DNA of 64,000 nt from Methylomonas sp. 11b (GCF_000515215.1 NZ_KI911557.1:3529741-3593740); one strand, 5' to 3'; counted from the stretch's first letter, positions 36,582-46,880 are shown. Numbers and translations: made by a program. The notes: generated by a model not told the origin, from the letters alone.

Positions 36582-37411
36582 CTGCGGATCGTTTCCATAT
36601 ACTGATCCACCCCCAGTTCCGCGCGCATCATCGTTGTATCCGCAACTCGCTGTAATAAACGCTGATAGTTTTCATCGTGTTGGCTTCTATCGTTATGTCG
36701 GTGCCAAAGATGTAACACAGGCACCGCGAAGCGGCCCTCCTTGCGTTTGACGCCGTAATGAATCAAACGGATCACCAGATCCGAGTCTTCATATCCCCAG
36801 CCTTCGAAGACTTCATCAAAACCATTTGTTGCCAGGAAATCGTCTTTCCAGACCGCCAGATTGCAGGTCATGGCTTTTTGCCAATTCTGCGGTTGCCAAT
36901 AACGCCAGCCGTATAGCGGTAAATACAGCAAAGGCAACAGACGATTGATGCGGCCTCGCAGCCATTGGCATAAAAAAAAGCCAAGGGACTGTTCATGCAG
37001 CGGTATTTTTTGCCCTAATACCAGTGATGTGTAAGCTTCGTTCAATAATAGCCGGTTGCCCGGAACGAAATAACCGGTTTCGGCCAATTGTCGATGATGA
37101 CTAATAAAATCCGGTAGCGCTACGCAATCGCCGTCCATAAATAGCAGATAATCGCCGCGACTGTCGGCAACCGCCTTGTTACGAATGGTGCCGGCCCTAA
37201 ATCCCTGATCCTCATGCCAAATATGCCGCAACGGAATTTCGCTGGTTTCGATAAAGTCTTTGATCAATTTCTGCGTTGCAGCGCCGGACCCGTCGTCGGC
37301 GACGATAATTTCGAACCGGCGATCTTGTTGAGCCATTAGTGCGAGTAAACAGGCGGAAAGCGCTTCCGGCCAGTTATAGGTGGTGACGATGACCGAGATC
37401 AAGCCGTTCAT
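36578..37411 (-). CDS. Family 2 glycosyltransferase with galactosyltransferase-like C-terminus
   Basis: 277 aa from ATG 37411; a longer frame reaches into the upstream gene but is not needed. GT-A fold: ISVIVTTYNWPEALSACLLA, FEIIVADDGSGAATQKLIKD, GDYLLFMDGDCVALPDFISH, then the C-terminal acceptor part MTCNLAVWKDDFLATNGFDE with GWGYEDSDLVIRLIHYG and HLWHRHNDRS. Probably adds a sugar to LPS core or O-antigen. The start overlaps the next gene's stop (ATGA). Confidence 0.88.
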   Translation of the reverse strand: MNGLISVIVTTYNWPEALSACLLALMAQQDRRFEIIVADDGSGAATQKLIKDFIETSEIPLRHIWHEDQGFRAGTIRNKAVADSRGDYLLFMDGDCVALPDFISHHRQLAETGYFVPGNRLLLNEAYTSLVLGQKIPLHEQSLGFFLCQWLRGRINRLLPLLYLPLYGWRYWQPQNWQKAMTCNLAVWKDDFLATNGFDEVFEGWGYEDSDLVIRLIHYGVKRKEGRFAVPVLHLWHRHNDRSQHDENYQRLLQRVADTTMMRAELGVDQYMETIRS

Positions 37412-38157
37412 TTGCTGGCTGTTTTGCGGCAAAGCTCGCGTAGTTTCAGGTATTTGTAATAACTGCCCTCGGCGTTGGAGATGGCCAACATCAGGCCTTC
37501 CTCGCCGTCCAGAATAGCTGCCTGGACGAAGTAAGTGCGGATGAACGTCCACAAACCCTTGCCGATGGCTTTACCCAAGCTGGCGCGCTTACCGTTGGTG
37601 AACAGTTTCTCGGCGCCCAGCGAAGAATAAGCGTTGATCTTATTCAGTACCTCCGCCGGATCTACGAAGGCTTCATGCAAAAGTGGATTGTTAAGTTGAC
37701 GGATAGTCCCCTTAACTTCAATACGCTCATGCACGATTTCGTTGCTGAAACGTCCGACATCGCGGCGAAACAGCCTTAGCACATAATCCGGCCACCAGCC
37801 GCCATGTTTGATTTGCTTGCCGCAGTAGCTGGATAAACGGGGGATTTCGAAACCTTGCACGTCGTTTTGCTGCATGGCTTGCAGGATTTCGGCTTTTAGG
37901 GTCGGGCCGACTTCCTCGTCGGCATCGATAGAAAATACCCAGTCGCCGCACGCTTTATCCAATGCTCGCTGCTTTTGCGGGCCAAATCCGGGCCAGTCGG
38001 TGATGAAGACTTTATCGGTAAATTGTCGGCAAATCGCCACCGTTTCGTCGCTACTACCCGAGTCGAGAACGATGATTTCATCGGCCCAGGCAACTGATGC
38101 CAGACAGCGGCCGATATGTTGCGCCTCGTTTTTGGTGATGACGATAACGCTAAGCAT
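37408..38157 (-). CDS. Family 2 glycosyltransferase, WaaE/KdtX type
   Basis: 249 aa. LSVIVITKNEAQHIGRCLAS, WADEIIVLDSGSSDETVAIC, FGPQKQRALDKACGDWVFSI and DADEEVGPTLKAEI, then WWPDYVLRLFRRDVGRFSNE and VHERIEVKGTIRQL. This pattern is typical of LPS core beta-1,4-glucosyltransferases. It overlaps the O-antigen ligase gene by 8 nt and the next GT2 by 4 nt. Confidence 0.9.
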   Translation of the reverse strand: MLSVIVITKNEAQHIGRCLASVAWADEIIVLDSGSSDETVAICRQFTDKVFITDWPGFGPQKQRALDKACGDWVFSIDADEEVGPTLKAEILQAMQQNDVQGFEIPRLSSYCGKQIKHGGWWPDYVLRLFRRDVGRFSNEIVHERIEVKGTIRQLNNPLLHEAFVDPAEVLNKINAYSSLGAEKLFTNGKRASLGKAIGKGLWTFIRTYFVQAAILDGEEGLMLAISNAEGSYYKYLKLRELCRKTASK

Positions 38158-39391
38158 CGGCCTGACGAAGGCTGGAATCGGCCGGACGACTTAGCAAGGC
38201 GCCGAGAAAAAACGCCAGCAAATAACCTTCAGCAAAAGTTTTGAAATGCGAGTTGAACAGGCTTGAAGCACAGATGGCTACTAAAAAACTGGCGGCAATT
38301 GGACCGTAGGGTAGGTTATTCATACCTTGGCGCAATGCGACATAAATGTAAGCAAAAAACAGCAGCAAGCCGACCAAGCCATTTTCCAGCCAAATGAACA
38401 GGTATTGATTATGCGGATCGCTGGTGCTGGTACCCTGCCATCCCTGGCTTTTCGCCGAGGCATAATTACTGTAGGTCGGTTTGAACGATGAGGTGCCGTA
38501 CCCGAACCAAGGCGCTTTCTCAATAAGCTCTAAGGTGTTTTGATAAAAAACCACCCGAATGCCTACTGAGGTTAAATCCTGGCTGCTTTGATAACTAGCT
38601 TGTTCGTCCCAAGCCAGTCTGAATCGTTCTTGCAATGTGCTGGAACTAAGGCCAAATGCCACCAGCACGATGGCGGCTATCCCAATAATCTGTGGTAGTT
38701 TGCTGTAGCCATATATTGAGCCCAATGCAAAAACTGCGGCGATGGGTACGGCTAAATAGCCACTTCTACCCGTACTAACGAAGAAAATATTGAATAGAAA
38801 GATGGCTATTCCGGCCCAAACTGCATATTTTTGCCGGGTGTTTAGCGGTTCTTGCACCAGGAAGATAGCGCAGAGCAGGGCCGCCACAAAAGCGGTACTC
38901 TGTGTGGCGTGATTGGTCATGAAAATGCCGACTTCACGGTCTTGTCTCACTACAAGATCGAAAGCCCAAAGTGGTATGGCGATAATGCCAGCTCCAACCA
39001 TGGCGATGAAATAGCTGTAGACAAACCGTTTTTGCCAAGCCTGTTGCTGAAAAATGCCGATTAGCAGGAACACATATAGCAGCTTTTTCCAGCTGGATAA
39101 TGTCTCCAATTTGCTGTGCCAGTCTGTATCCGCGTAAAGAGTGCCAATTATCAACCAGGCAATGAATAGCAAGATCATTTTTCCGAGAGGTTGCCGCCAA
39201 GATAGCTTGAGGGTCTGCACTGCTTGGCCGGAGAGTAGCCAGAATACTAACAAAGCCACACTGGCTATGCTCGCGATGGCCGTGGAAATGGGCGCGGCGA
39301 TGGCTGCAACAATAGTCATGCTGCGACAGATATTGAGTGATGTCTCGGACGTCAGGGGGGATGCAAACATGTTTTGTGGTCTTAACGCCAT
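38150..39391 (-). CDS. O-antigen ligase family protein (WaaL-like)
   Basis: 413 aa with about 10-12 transmembrane helices. The periplasmic loop has the Wzy/WaaL-type pattern GIRVVFYQNTLELIEKAPWF, GYGTSSF and STSDPHNQYLFIWLENGLVG, including the conserved His. It would transfer undecaprenyl-linked O-antigen to lipid A-core. The start may instead be ATG 39370; as written it overlaps the GT25 gene by 10 nt. Confidence 0.87.
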   Translation of the reverse strand: MALRPQNMFASPLTSETSLNICRSMTIVAAIAAPISTAIASIASVALLVFWLLSGQAVQTLKLSWRQPLGKMILLFIAWLIIGTLYADTDWHSKLETLSSWKKLLYVFLLIGIFQQQAWQKRFVYSYFIAMVGAGIIAIPLWAFDLVVRQDREVGIFMTNHATQSTAFVAALLCAIFLVQEPLNTRQKYAVWAGIAIFLFNIFFVSTGRSGYLAVPIAAVFALGSIYGYSKLPQIIGIAAIVLVAFGLSSSTLQERFRLAWDEQASYQSSQDLTSVGIRVVFYQNTLELIEKAPWFGYGTSSFKPTYSNYASAKSQGWQGTSTSDPHNQYLFIWLENGLVGLLLFFAYIYVALRQGMNNLPYGPIAASFLVAICASSLFNSHFKTFAEGYLLAFFLGALLSRPADSSLRQADA

Positions 39392-40107
39392 AATTGGTAG
39401 ATATGTTTACGCTTGAGTTTTTCCCAGCGGAAAAACAGTCCTTTCAGCCAGGTGGGCGGATCGGCTTCCAATGCGCTTTTGAATAAGCCGTTTTTGCTGC
39501 CTTGTTCGATGACCGGGTCCTCCAGCCAAATCATTTGAATGCCGAGCTGTTTGTCGATCTTTTCGAATTGATTGTCTATCGGTTCAGCGATTTTGTGAGC
39601 TTTAATCCAGTCCAGTCGCCGGCGAGCGGTACTGGCATCGATCAAGTACGAGTCGGCAAAACGACCGCGATGACCTAGATAAAGGTATTGACCGGGTTCG
39701 CGTTGGCTCTTGGGGGTAAAAAAATTACCGCCGGAGCCAATGTAGATCACTTTGTCACCCGGAAAGCGAGCGCTTTGGGCGATAGCCCGCTCTAAACCAA
39801 GCTTAATATCCTTGCCAAACACCGCGTCGTCTTCCAGCACTAATGAATAGCCCTGTCCGCCAGCATCGGCAATTTTTTGTAAAGCTGCCACATGTTTTAA
39901 TGCGCAGGATTGTTGGCCGGCCGTAAGCTGGTTGTCGCGGAAAAATTCGGCCATTACGCTGTCAGTCAAGTCTTCAATGTCCCAGTCGAAAATAAATTCG
40001 GCCGATAAGCCGAATTTGCGCAACTGTTGTTCCATGAAAATACGGCGTTGAGCGAATTTCTTAACATTCAAAACCAAAATGCGGTCAAGGCTTGGCGATA
40101 GCATCAT
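39382..40107 (-). CDS. Family 25 glycosyltransferase (LPS biosynthesis)
   Basis: 241 aa. DRILVLNVKKFAQRRIFMEQ at the N-terminus, then LTAGQQSCALKHVAALQKIA and the acidic YSLVLEDDAVFGKDI, followed by RFADSYLIDASTARRRLDWI. This is the LgtB/LpsA-type GT25 pattern. It probably decorates LPS core. Ninety bp without features separate it from the heptosyltransferase. Confidence 0.88.
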   Translation of the reverse strand: MMLSPSLDRILVLNVKKFAQRRIFMEQQLRKFGLSAEFIFDWDIEDLTDSVMAEFFRDNQLTAGQQSCALKHVAALQKIADAGGQGYSLVLEDDAVFGKDIKLGLERAIAQSARFPGDKVIYIGSGGNFFTPKSQREPGQYLYLGHRGRFADSYLIDASTARRRLDWIKAHKIAEPIDNQFEKIDKQLGIQMIWLEDPVIEQGSKNGLFKSALEADPPTWLKGLFFRWEKLKRKHIYQLWR

Positions 40108-40197
40108 GCGAATTTGGAATCAGGTAGCTGACGAAAAGCCGCGATTATCGACGGTTTTGTGGAAAATAACATCAACGTCATTACTGTTGTCCGGTAA

Positions 40198-41322
40198 TCA
40201 TCGCGATGCGGATGGCTGTTTGGCTTGCAATGTTTGCGCGATTACCTCAATCACCCGGGCCCCGGATAACTGATCGAGGCAGGCGCTGTGGCTATTGCGG
40301 TTCCTATCGCAACCTTCCAGTTGGCAGGGTAGGCAATTTTGTTCGGTTTGGCCTTGCAGCAGATACACATTATGTACTTGGCCCGAACCACGAGACGGGA
40401 AAGGCGTTTTATTCTCACTGTATCCATACGGCCAGGGTGCCCATTTCTCCGGGTCGGTGGGGCCGAACAAGGCAAAAGTCAGTGTGCCGGTGGCCGCAGC
40501 CAAGTGGGTGATACCGGTGTCGGGACCCACGAATAATCTGGCTTTGCCGATCAAGGCGGACAATTGCCCGAGTGACAGTTGACCGGCAAGATTGATTACA
40601 TCCGATGGCAGTCGTTGCTGTAATTCTCGCAACGCGTCGAGTTCGGCGGGGTTGCCACTGCCGGTCAATACGATTTGGAGGCCTTGCCGGCCTAAAAAGG
40701 CGACGAGCTCCCGCCAGCCGTCGGCATGCCACTGTTTATAGCGCCATTGCGGCATAATATGCAGTACGGCGTATGGGGTGGTTATGGCTGGTATCGGTGT
40801 CGAGCTTTGCGGCGGAGTCAGGCGATAGTAAGGGGCTATTCCGAGTAGCTTGCAGAAGCGCAAATTTTCCAAGACGGCGTGGCCGTAATCGGTCCTAAAT
40901 AACAACCAGCGGTTAAGTAGTGCTTTCTTCCACCAAGCCTTGCCTGTATCGTCAGGCACAAAGCCTATGCTGGTCTTGCCAGCTATCACCGCAAGTAACG
41001 TGGGTCGGTCGCCGGCTTGTGTGGAGATGGCTAAATCGTATCGGCGAAACTGGTTAAATAACAGTTTGGCGAATGCCAGCCCGCTGGACTTGCCTTCCAA
41101 GATCAGCAACTGCTTGACGTCGGGATTGCCTTCCAGCATGCCCGCGTTACTTGCAGGCAATAAAACATCGATTTCCGCATCCGGATAGGCTTGCTTCAGC
41201 GAAGAAATTAATGGCGTCACCAGTAGGGTATCGCCCAAATAACGCAGGGTTATCACCAAAATGCGTTTAGGTTGTATATTGAGCGGTTTTTGGTTGGGCA
41301 TGGAGCGTTGGCTGATCAACAT
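40198..41322 (-). CDS. ADP-heptose:LPS heptosyltransferase, WaaQ-like (GT9)
   Basis: 374 aa. RILVITLRYLGDTLLVTPLI, DLAISTQAGDRPTLLAVIAG, IVLTGSGNPAELDALRELQQ and LFVGPDTGITHLAAATGT are GT9 motifs. The C-terminal Cys-rich segment (QNCLPCQLEGCDRNRNSH and a further Cys) resembles heptosyltransferase III (WaaQ) rather than WaaC/WaaF. Divergent from msbA with 27 bp between the starts. Confidence 0.9.
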   Translation of the reverse strand: MLISQRSMPNQKPLNIQPKRILVITLRYLGDTLLVTPLISSLKQAYPDAEIDVLLPASNAGMLEGNPDVKQLLILEGKSSGLAFAKLLFNQFRRYDLAISTQAGDRPTLLAVIAGKTSIGFVPDDTGKAWWKKALLNRWLLFRTDYGHAVLENLRFCKLLGIAPYYRLTPPQSSTPIPAITTPYAVLHIMPQWRYKQWHADGWRELVAFLGRQGLQIVLTGSGNPAELDALRELQQRLPSDVINLAGQLSLGQLSALIGKARLFVGPDTGITHLAAATGTLTFALFGPTDPEKWAPWPYGYSENKTPFPSRGSGQVHNVYLLQGQTEQNCLPCQLEGCDRNRNSHSACLDQLSGARVIEVIAQTLQAKQPSASR

Positions 41323-41349
41323 GGCTGTACATTTTAAAGGTAAACAGTA

Positions 41350-43152
41350 TTGAACACGTTAGAAAATTCGCGCAAAACAATGACGGACGGCCAGGTGTAC
41401 AAGCGTTTGCTGGCGTTTGTGGTGCCGTATTGGCGTTTATTTGTGGTCTGCGCCATCGGTTTTGCGATCTACGCCGCCACCGAGCCGGCGGTGGTGATGA
41501 TTATTCAACGCATCATCGACAGCTTTGGGGCGCCGGACAGAAGTGATATTCAGTATTTGCCGCTGGCCTTCGTGGTGTTGTTTCTGGTCCGCGGTATCGG
41601 CTCGTTTTTGGGTAATTACTATCTGGCGCGGATTTCCGGCAATTTGATTCACAAGCTGCGTTGCGAGATTTTTAATCAGTACACCCGCTTGTCGGTGCAA
41701 TATTTCGATGCGCATAACAGCGGTTACATGATTTCGCGGATTACCAATAATATCGGCGAAGTCACGCGCGCTACCTCCGATTCGATACGTTCGTTCGTCC
41801 GGGAAGGTTTTACTGCGGTGGGTTTGCTGGGTTATCTGGCGTATACCAACTGGCAGCTATCGCTGGTATTTTTGGCGATTGCGCCAGTAGTGGCGATCAT
41901 GGTGCGTTATGTCGGCAAGCGTTTGAAACGCTTGAGCCGCAATATGCAGGATACGGTCGGCGATTTGACGCATATCACTTCGGAAATGGTCTCCGGAAAC
42001 CGAATCGTGAAAAGTTTTGGCGGCGAAAATTACGAACGGCAGCGTTTTAAAACGGCCAGCCTGGATAATCGTGCCCAGTACCGCAAACTGATCATGACGG
42101 TGTCGCTGAATAACCCGCTGATGCAGTTAGTCATTTCTTTTGCTTTGGCCGGCATGATGTATCTGGCCTTGATCATGATGAAGTCATCCAGCCCGGGTGA
42201 ATTTGTCGGCTTTTTTACGGCGGCGTTCTTGTTGCCAAAACCGATTCGCCAATTAAGCGATGCGAATTCCGAGATTTTGCGCGGTATCGCGGCGGCGGAG
42301 TCTTTGTTTGAAGTGTTGGACGAACCAGCCGAAATCGACGGCGGCGATTATCAGGTCGAGCGCAGTCAAGGACGCATCGAATTCAAAAATCTTAGTTTTA
42401 GTTATCCCGGCAGCGAAAACCCGGCCTTGAATAATATCAATGTGACTATCGAGCCTGGTCAGACTGTGGCGTTAGTGGGTGCTTCGGGCGGCGGTAAAAG
42501 CACGATGATTAACTTGTTGCCGCGTTTTTACGAGTACGAGCAGGGCGAGATTTTGATCGATGGCGTGGAGTTGAAACGTTACCGATTGGACAGTTTGCGC
42601 CGGCAGATTGCCTTGGTCACGCAAAACGTCACCTTGTTCAACGCCTCCGTCGCGAACAATATCGCCTATGGCGCGTTACAAGGTGCGGCCAGAGAGCAAA
42701 TAGAGCAGGCCGCGGTCGATGCTTATGCGATGGACTTTATCAGCAAAATGCCGCAAGGGCTGGAGACAGAAATTGGCGAGAATGGCGTTAAATTGTCCGG
42801 CGGCCAGCGTCAACGCTTAGCGCTGGCGCGAGCATTATTGAAGGATGCGCCGATTTTGATTTTGGATGAGGCGACTTCGGCCTTGGACACCGAATCCGAA
42901 CGCTACATCCAGGCCGCGCTGAATCGCGTGATGCAAGGCCGTACTACCTTGGTGGTGGCGCATCGCTTATCCACTATAGAAAGTGCTGACGTGATTTTGG
43001 TGATGGATAAGGGCCGGATAGTCGAACAAGGTTCGCATCGCGAACTCTTGGCTCGCGATGGTGCTTACGCCAAATTGCACAAGATGCAGTTTCAGGATGT
43101 TGGTCAAACTGCACCAGTGGAGCAATCGGCAAGCCCGGCGTTGCCGGAGTGA
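41350..43152 (+). CDS. msbA: Lipid A/LPS flippase MsbA (ABC transporter)
   Basis: 600 aa from TTG 41350, supported by AAGG 8 nt upstream; the first ATG (41380) has no RBS. Six-helix membrane domain (YWRLFVVCAIGFAIYAATEP; QYFDAHNSGYMISRITNNI), then the ABC domain with Walker A ALVGASGGGKSTMINLLPRF, signature VKLSGGQRQRLALARALL, Walker B PILILDEATSALDTES and VVAHRLSTIESADVI. It moves lipid A-core across the inner membrane, fitting its neighbours. Confidence 0.95.
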   Translation: MNTLENSRKTMTDGQVYKRLLAFVVPYWRLFVVCAIGFAIYAATEPAVVMIIQRIIDSFGAPDRSDIQYLPLAFVVLFLVRGIGSFLGNYYLARISGNLIHKLRCEIFNQYTRLSVQYFDAHNSGYMISRITNNIGEVTRATSDSIRSFVREGFTAVGLLGYLAYTNWQLSLVFLAIAPVVAIMVRYVGKRLKRLSRNMQDTVGDLTHITSEMVSGNRIVKSFGGENYERQRFKTASLDNRAQYRKLIMTVSLNNPLMQLVISFALAGMMYLALIMMKSSSPGEFVGFFTAAFLLPKPIRQLSDANSEILRGIAAAESLFEVLDEPAEIDGGDYQVERSQGRIEFKNLSFSYPGSENPALNNINVTIEPGQTVALVGASGGGKSTMINLLPRFYEYEQGEILIDGVELKRYRLDSLRRQIALVTQNVTLFNASVANNIAYGALQGAAREQIEQAAVDAYAMDFISKMPQGLETEIGENGVKLSGGQRQRLALARALLKDAPILILDEATSALDTESERYIQAALNRVMQGRTTLVVAHRLSTIESADVILVMDKGRIVEQGSHRELLARDGAYAKLHKMQFQDVGQTAPVEQSASPALPE

Positions 43153-43156
43153 CGAA

Positions 43157-43198
43157 TCAGTCGGTCGAATGGATGCGCAGCCGACTGAGTAGCTGTTT
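43157..43198 (+). terminator. Possible weak terminator between msbA and pqqE
   Basis: TCAGTCGG (43157-43164) and CCGACTGA (43181-43188) form an 8-bp stem with a 16-nt loop and no strong T-run, lying between convergent genes. Confidence 0.4.
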
Positions 43199-44321
43199 AA
43201 AATTGCTTGGAGTTTTTGCTGTTGCGAAATATCAACGGCTTTTCCCGATCCGACAGGGCTATTTCGCGCGCTGAATTGATCGCCGCGTCAATTCGGTGCC
43301 GTTCCGGAGATTTGCTGCATACCGGATCGGTGCTGTACATATCGCCGTTGAACAAGAACGCCTGGCAGCGACAGCCGCCAAAGTCTTTGAGTTTCTCGTC
43401 GCAGCTGCGGCAAGGCTCCTGCATCCATTCCGTGCCGCGGAAGAAATTGAAGGTTTTCGATTCGTTCCATATCTCGGCTATGCTGAAATCCTTCACGTTC
43501 GGGCAGTCCAGTCCGGGTAACTCGCGCGCTGAATGGCAGGGTAACGCGGTGCCGTCGGGGGCGATGGTCAAAAAGGTGGTACCCCAGCCGTTCATGCAGG
43601 CTTTCGGCCGGTCTTCGTAATAATCCGGCACCACGTAATAAATCTTCATCTTACCGGCGACTTTTTCCTTGTAAGCCTGCGCAATTTTTTCCGCTTCTTC
43701 GAATTGTTCCCTGGTTGGCAGCAAGGCGTCGCGATTCAAATGTGCCCAGCCGTAATATTGGGTGTTGGCCAGTTCCAGATAATCGGCGCCTAGGTTTTCG
43801 GCCATCTCCAGTATCTGCGGCATTTGGTGAATGTTTTCGCGGTGGATTACCACGCATAGCACCATCGGATAGCCGTGTTTTTTAATCAGTTTTGCCACGT
43901 CCTGTTTGTGTTGGTAAGTGGCGGTGCCGGCGATATGATCGTTCAGTTCCTGGGTGCTGGCCTGGATGCTGATTTGGATGTGATCTAAACCGGCTTGCTT
44001 CAATTCGACGATTTTTTCTTCGCTCAAGCCGTAGCCGGAGGTGATGAGGTTGGAGTAATAACCCAACTCGCGCGCATAGCCGACCAATTCAGTCAAATCC
44101 TGCCGGGTTAGTGGTTCACCGCCGGAAAACCCCAACTGCACCGCACCCATTTTGCGGGCTTGGCTCAATACGCGTTTCCAATCCTCGGTACTTAATTCGT
44201 CCGGATATTTAACGTAATCCAGCGGATTGGAGCAATATGGGCATTGCAGCGGACATTTGTAGCTCAGCTCGGCCAACAGCCAGCGGGGCGGGGTGATATT
44301 AAGCTTGCTTGATCCAGCCAT
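43197..44321 (-). CDS. pqqE: PQQ biosynthesis radical SAM protein PqqE
   Basis: 374 aa. Radical-SAM CX3CX2C at C23-C27-C30 ([13 protein letters not shown]), [13 protein letters not shown], and the SPASM cysteines in the C-terminal third ([59 protein letters not shown]). It crosslinks Glu and Tyr of PqqA. It overlaps pqqD by 23 nt. Confidence 0.97.
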   Translation of the reverse strand: MAGSSKLNITPPRWLLAELSYKCPLQCPYCSNPLDYVKYPDELSTEDWKRVLSQARKMGAVQLGFSGGEPLTRQDLTELVGYARELGYYSNLITSGYGLSEEKIVELKQAGLDHIQISIQASTQELNDHIAGTATYQHKQDVAKLIKKHGYPMVLCVVIHRENIHQMPQILEMAENLGADYLELANTQYYGWAHLNRDALLPTREQFEEAEKIAQAYKEKVAGKMKIYYVVPDYYEDRPKACMNGWGTTFLTIAPDGTALPCHSARELPGLDCPNVKDFSIAEIWNESKTFNFFRGTEWMQEPCRSCDEKLKDFGGCRCQAFLFNGDMYSTDPVCSKSPERHRIDAAINSAREIALSDREKPLIFRNSKNSKQF

Positions 44322-44571
44322 TTTGTAATGCTACGTTCAAAAAGTTAGTGATGTCATTGGTCAGGCCGGACGTGGCGAATTTTTCTTCCAATTCGGCGAC
44401 GATTTGTTCCAGCATCCGGCTACCGTCGCACAGCTTGAGTATTTCCGCCGAGCTTTGGTTCAACTCGACCATGCCCTCGGGATAAAGAATCACGTACTTT
44501 TGCTGGGCTTCTTCCCATTGCAGCCGATGCAGCGGCGAGAACTGGATAAGTTGATCGGGGGTGATGGTCAT
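44299..44571 (-). CDS. pqqD: PqqA-binding chaperone PqqD
   Basis: 90 aa from ATG 44571 ([20 protein letters not shown]...); an in-frame start at 44592 adds seven atypical residues. [20 protein letters not shown] and [20 protein letters not shown] match the RRE-type PqqD fold. It presents PqqA to PqqE, with which it overlaps. Between pqqC and this gene lies a Uma2 gene. Confidence 0.94.
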   Translation of the reverse strand: MTITPDQLIQFSPLHRLQWEEAQQKYVILYPEGMVELNQSSAEILKLCDGSRMLEQIVAELEEKFATSGLTNDITNFLNVALQNGWIKQA

Positions 44572-44604
44572 AGAGTTCCGGTGTTTAGGCAAACGGCTGC
44601 AGAT

Positions 44605-45168
44605 TCAAGCAACGTCGATGTCTTCAAAAATTTCCGCCAGCGGCAGGCTTAGGCTCAAACTATGCAGTTGGCAATCGACTTCGCCGAGGTAATCGTGCAA
44701 CAGCCAATCGTTGTCCGGAGTGCGGCGGAAGCATTCAACTCGGCGGGCGTCGATGTCGACGATCAGGTATTCCTGAAGCGACTCCAGCTTGCGGTAAGCG
44801 ACGAATTTGCCGCCTCTGTCGTAGTCTGCTGTTGAATCGGACAGTACTTCGACAATTAATGTCGGCTGCGAAATAAATTGTTTGGCTTTGTTATCTTCCG
44901 GGTGACAGGACACCATCACGTCCGGGTAAAAGAAAGCGTCGGCGGCCTCGACACGTAGTTTCAGATCGGCGATATAGGCTTGGCAGGATGAGCCGCGCAA
45001 GCGTTCTTTCAAGGCCGAGGCAATATTTAGGCTGACGACAACATGTTCACGCCGAGCGCCCGTCATCGCAAATACTTCACCGGCCACGAATTCGTGCTTC
45101 TCGACTTGGGTTTCTTCCCAAGCTAGAAAATCGGTAGCGTTAAAACGAAGCTGTTCGGCTGTCTGCAT
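44605..45168 (-). CDS. Uma2-family (DUF820) putative PD-(D/E)XK nuclease inside the pqq operon
   Basis: 187 aa from ATG 45168, which shares 1 nt with the pqqC stop; a longer frame to 45240 runs into pqqC. Core features: EKHEFVAGEVFAMTG (His25-Glu26), AYIADLKLRVEA, YPDVMVSCHP (Asp83), PTLIVEVLSDST (Glu107) and YDRGGKFVAYRKLESLQEYL (Lys121). These suit the restriction-endonuclease-like fold with active-site D, E and K. Uma2 genes are abundant in cyanobacteria and some methanotrophs as scattered, possibly mobile genes of unknown function. Nothing links it to PQQ except position. Confidence 0.9.
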   Translation of the reverse strand: MQTAEQLRFNATDFLAWEETQVEKHEFVAGEVFAMTGARREHVVVSLNIASALKERLRGSSCQAYIADLKLRVEAADAFFYPDVMVSCHPEDNKAKQFISQPTLIVEVLSDSTADYDRGGKFVAYRKLESLQEYLIVDIDARRVECFRRTPDNDWLLHDYLGEVDCQLHSLSLSLPLAEIFEDIDVA

Positions 45169-45896
45169 TATTGCTCGATATTGAAATACGGCGGCATGTC
45201 GGCAACATAAGCCAGATACATCGCATCGGCCATGCTCCACAACACATCCAGTTTAAATTTCAGAATTTGCACCATGCGTTCTTGCTGCTCGCGGGTTTTA
45301 TACCAGTCCAGCGTCAGTTCCAGACCGTGCTCGACATCGCGGCGGGCTTCGGTCAGGCGTTTGCGGAAGTAAGTGTAACCCTCTTGTTCCACCCATGGAT
45401 AGACGTCGGGCCAGTTATCCAAGCGTTGTTGATGAATTTTCGGGGCGAACAGTTCCGTCAGAGAGGAACTGGCGGCTTCGTGCCATTCGGCGCGGCGGGC
45501 GAAGTTGACATAGGCATCGACTGCAAAACGCACGCCGGGCAGCACGTGTTCCAGCGAAGTGATCTCTTCGCGGGTTAGCCCAACTGCGATGCCCAAACGT
45601 ATCCAGGCTTCGATGCCGCCTGGGTCGCCAGGGTGGCCGTCGTGGTCGAGAATGCGTTGTACCCACTTGGCGCGAGTTTCGCGGTCCGGGCAATTGGCCA
45701 TGATGTTGGCGTCCTTGATCGGAATCATCACCTGATAGTAAAAGCGGTTGGCGACCCAACCCTGCAATTGCTGTTGGGTTAGTTTGCCCTCGTTCATCAG
45801 CGTGTGCATCGGATGATGAATGTGGTAGAACTTTTCCATGCCGCGCAGTTTCGCTTCGAATTCTTCGCGGCTCCAGGGTTGATTATCAGCAGTCAT
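45168..45896 (-). CDS. pqqC: Pyrroloquinoline-quinone synthase PqqC
   Basis: 242 aa. Cofactor-less oxidase catalysing the last oxidation and ring closure of PQQ. Family motifs: [80 protein letters not shown] and [19 protein letters not shown]. The usual PqqCD arrangement is interrupted by the Uma2 gene. Eleven bp after pqqB. Confidence 0.97.
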   Translation of the reverse strand: MTADNQPWSREEFEAKLRGMEKFYHIHHPMHTLMNEGKLTQQQLQGWVANRFYYQVMIPIKDANIMANCPDRETRAKWVQRILDHDGHPGDPGGIEAWIRLGIAVGLTREEITSLEHVLPGVRFAVDAYVNFARRAEWHEAASSSLTELFAPKIHQQRLDNWPDVYPWVEQEGYTYFRKRLTEARRDVEHGLELTLDWYKTREQQERMVQILKFKLDVLWSMADAMYLAYVADMPPYFNIEQ

Positions 45897-45907
45897 GTAA
45901 CACCTTT

Positions 45908-46819
45908 TTATAAGTCAATTTCCAGTCCGTCGTAAGCCACTTCGATGCCGTTGGCATCCAGCGTTTTACGCTCCGGCGAATCTTCGTCGAGAATCGGGTT
46001 GGTGTTGTTGATATGAATCAAAATTTTCCTGGCCTTGGGTACGCCATTTAAAACTTCAATCATGCCGCCGGGGCCGGATTGCGGCAAATGGCCGATCTCG
46101 CGCGCACGTTTGTGGCTGATACCGCGCGTGACCATTTCATCGTCGGTCCAAAACGTGCCGTCCACCATCAGGCAGTCTACATTCAGCATCGCCTGCAATA
46201 CGTGTGGTTCGATTTCGCCAAGGCCGGGCGAGTAATACAGTTTTTTACCGGTGGAAATCTGCTCGACGATCACGCCGATGTTGTCGCCGTCGTGCGGGTC
46301 GTGGCGGTGCGGTGAATAGGGCGGCGCTTTGCTTTTCAGGGCATGGGCGTATATGCGGATGTCATCGATGCCGGGAATCTCGAAGGGTGTTTCGTCGCAG
46401 GCAATCGGATGATGATTGACTGTGCAATAGTCTTTCAGCATATTGAATAGCGGAAAGCCGCTGGTCAGATCCTGCTTTACCATCTCGGTGCAGTACACGT
46501 TTAACGGCTTGCCTTCGCGCAGCATCAGCATGCCCGTGGTGTGGTCGATCTGGCTGTCGATCAACAGTACAGCCTTGATACCGGTATCGCGGATGCCTTC
46601 TTTAGGCTGAATGGCGGGAAACGCTTCCAATTGAGCGCGAATGTCCGGCGAGGTGTTAAACAGCAGCCAGTTGCGGTTGTCGGTGCTGATTGCTATGGAC
46701 GATTGGGTGCGGGCTTTGCCGTTGAATTGGCCGTTACGCAAGCGTCGGCAATTGTCGCAGTTGCAGTTCCATTGCGGAAAACCGCCGCCGGCACCGGCGC
46801 CGAGAACTCTTATCTTCAT
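45908..46819 (-). CDS. pqqB: PQQ biosynthesis protein PqqB
   Basis: 303 aa, metallo-beta-lactamase fold: [77 protein letters not shown] and a closing [17 protein letters not shown]. The CxCxxC zinc ligands are present. Iron-dependent hydroxylation of the Glu-Tyr intermediate has been proposed. Separated from pqqA by a terminator. Confidence 0.97.
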   Translation of the reverse strand: MKIRVLGAGAGGGFPQWNCNCDNCRRLRNGQFNGKARTQSSIAISTDNRNWLLFNTSPDIRAQLEAFPAIQPKEGIRDTGIKAVLLIDSQIDHTTGMLMLREGKPLNVYCTEMVKQDLTSGFPLFNMLKDYCTVNHHPIACDETPFEIPGIDDIRIYAHALKSKAPPYSPHRHDPHDGDNIGVIVEQISTGKKLYYSPGLGEIEPHVLQAMLNVDCLMVDGTFWTDDEMVTRGISHKRAREIGHLPQSGPGGMIEVLNGVPKARKILIHINNTNPILDEDSPERKTLDANGIEVAYDGLEIDL

Positions 46820-46880
46820 GTTCGCTTATAAGGGTTGGTGAACGAGCGGGGCATGATACGGGATTAAAAAACGCCAGGCA

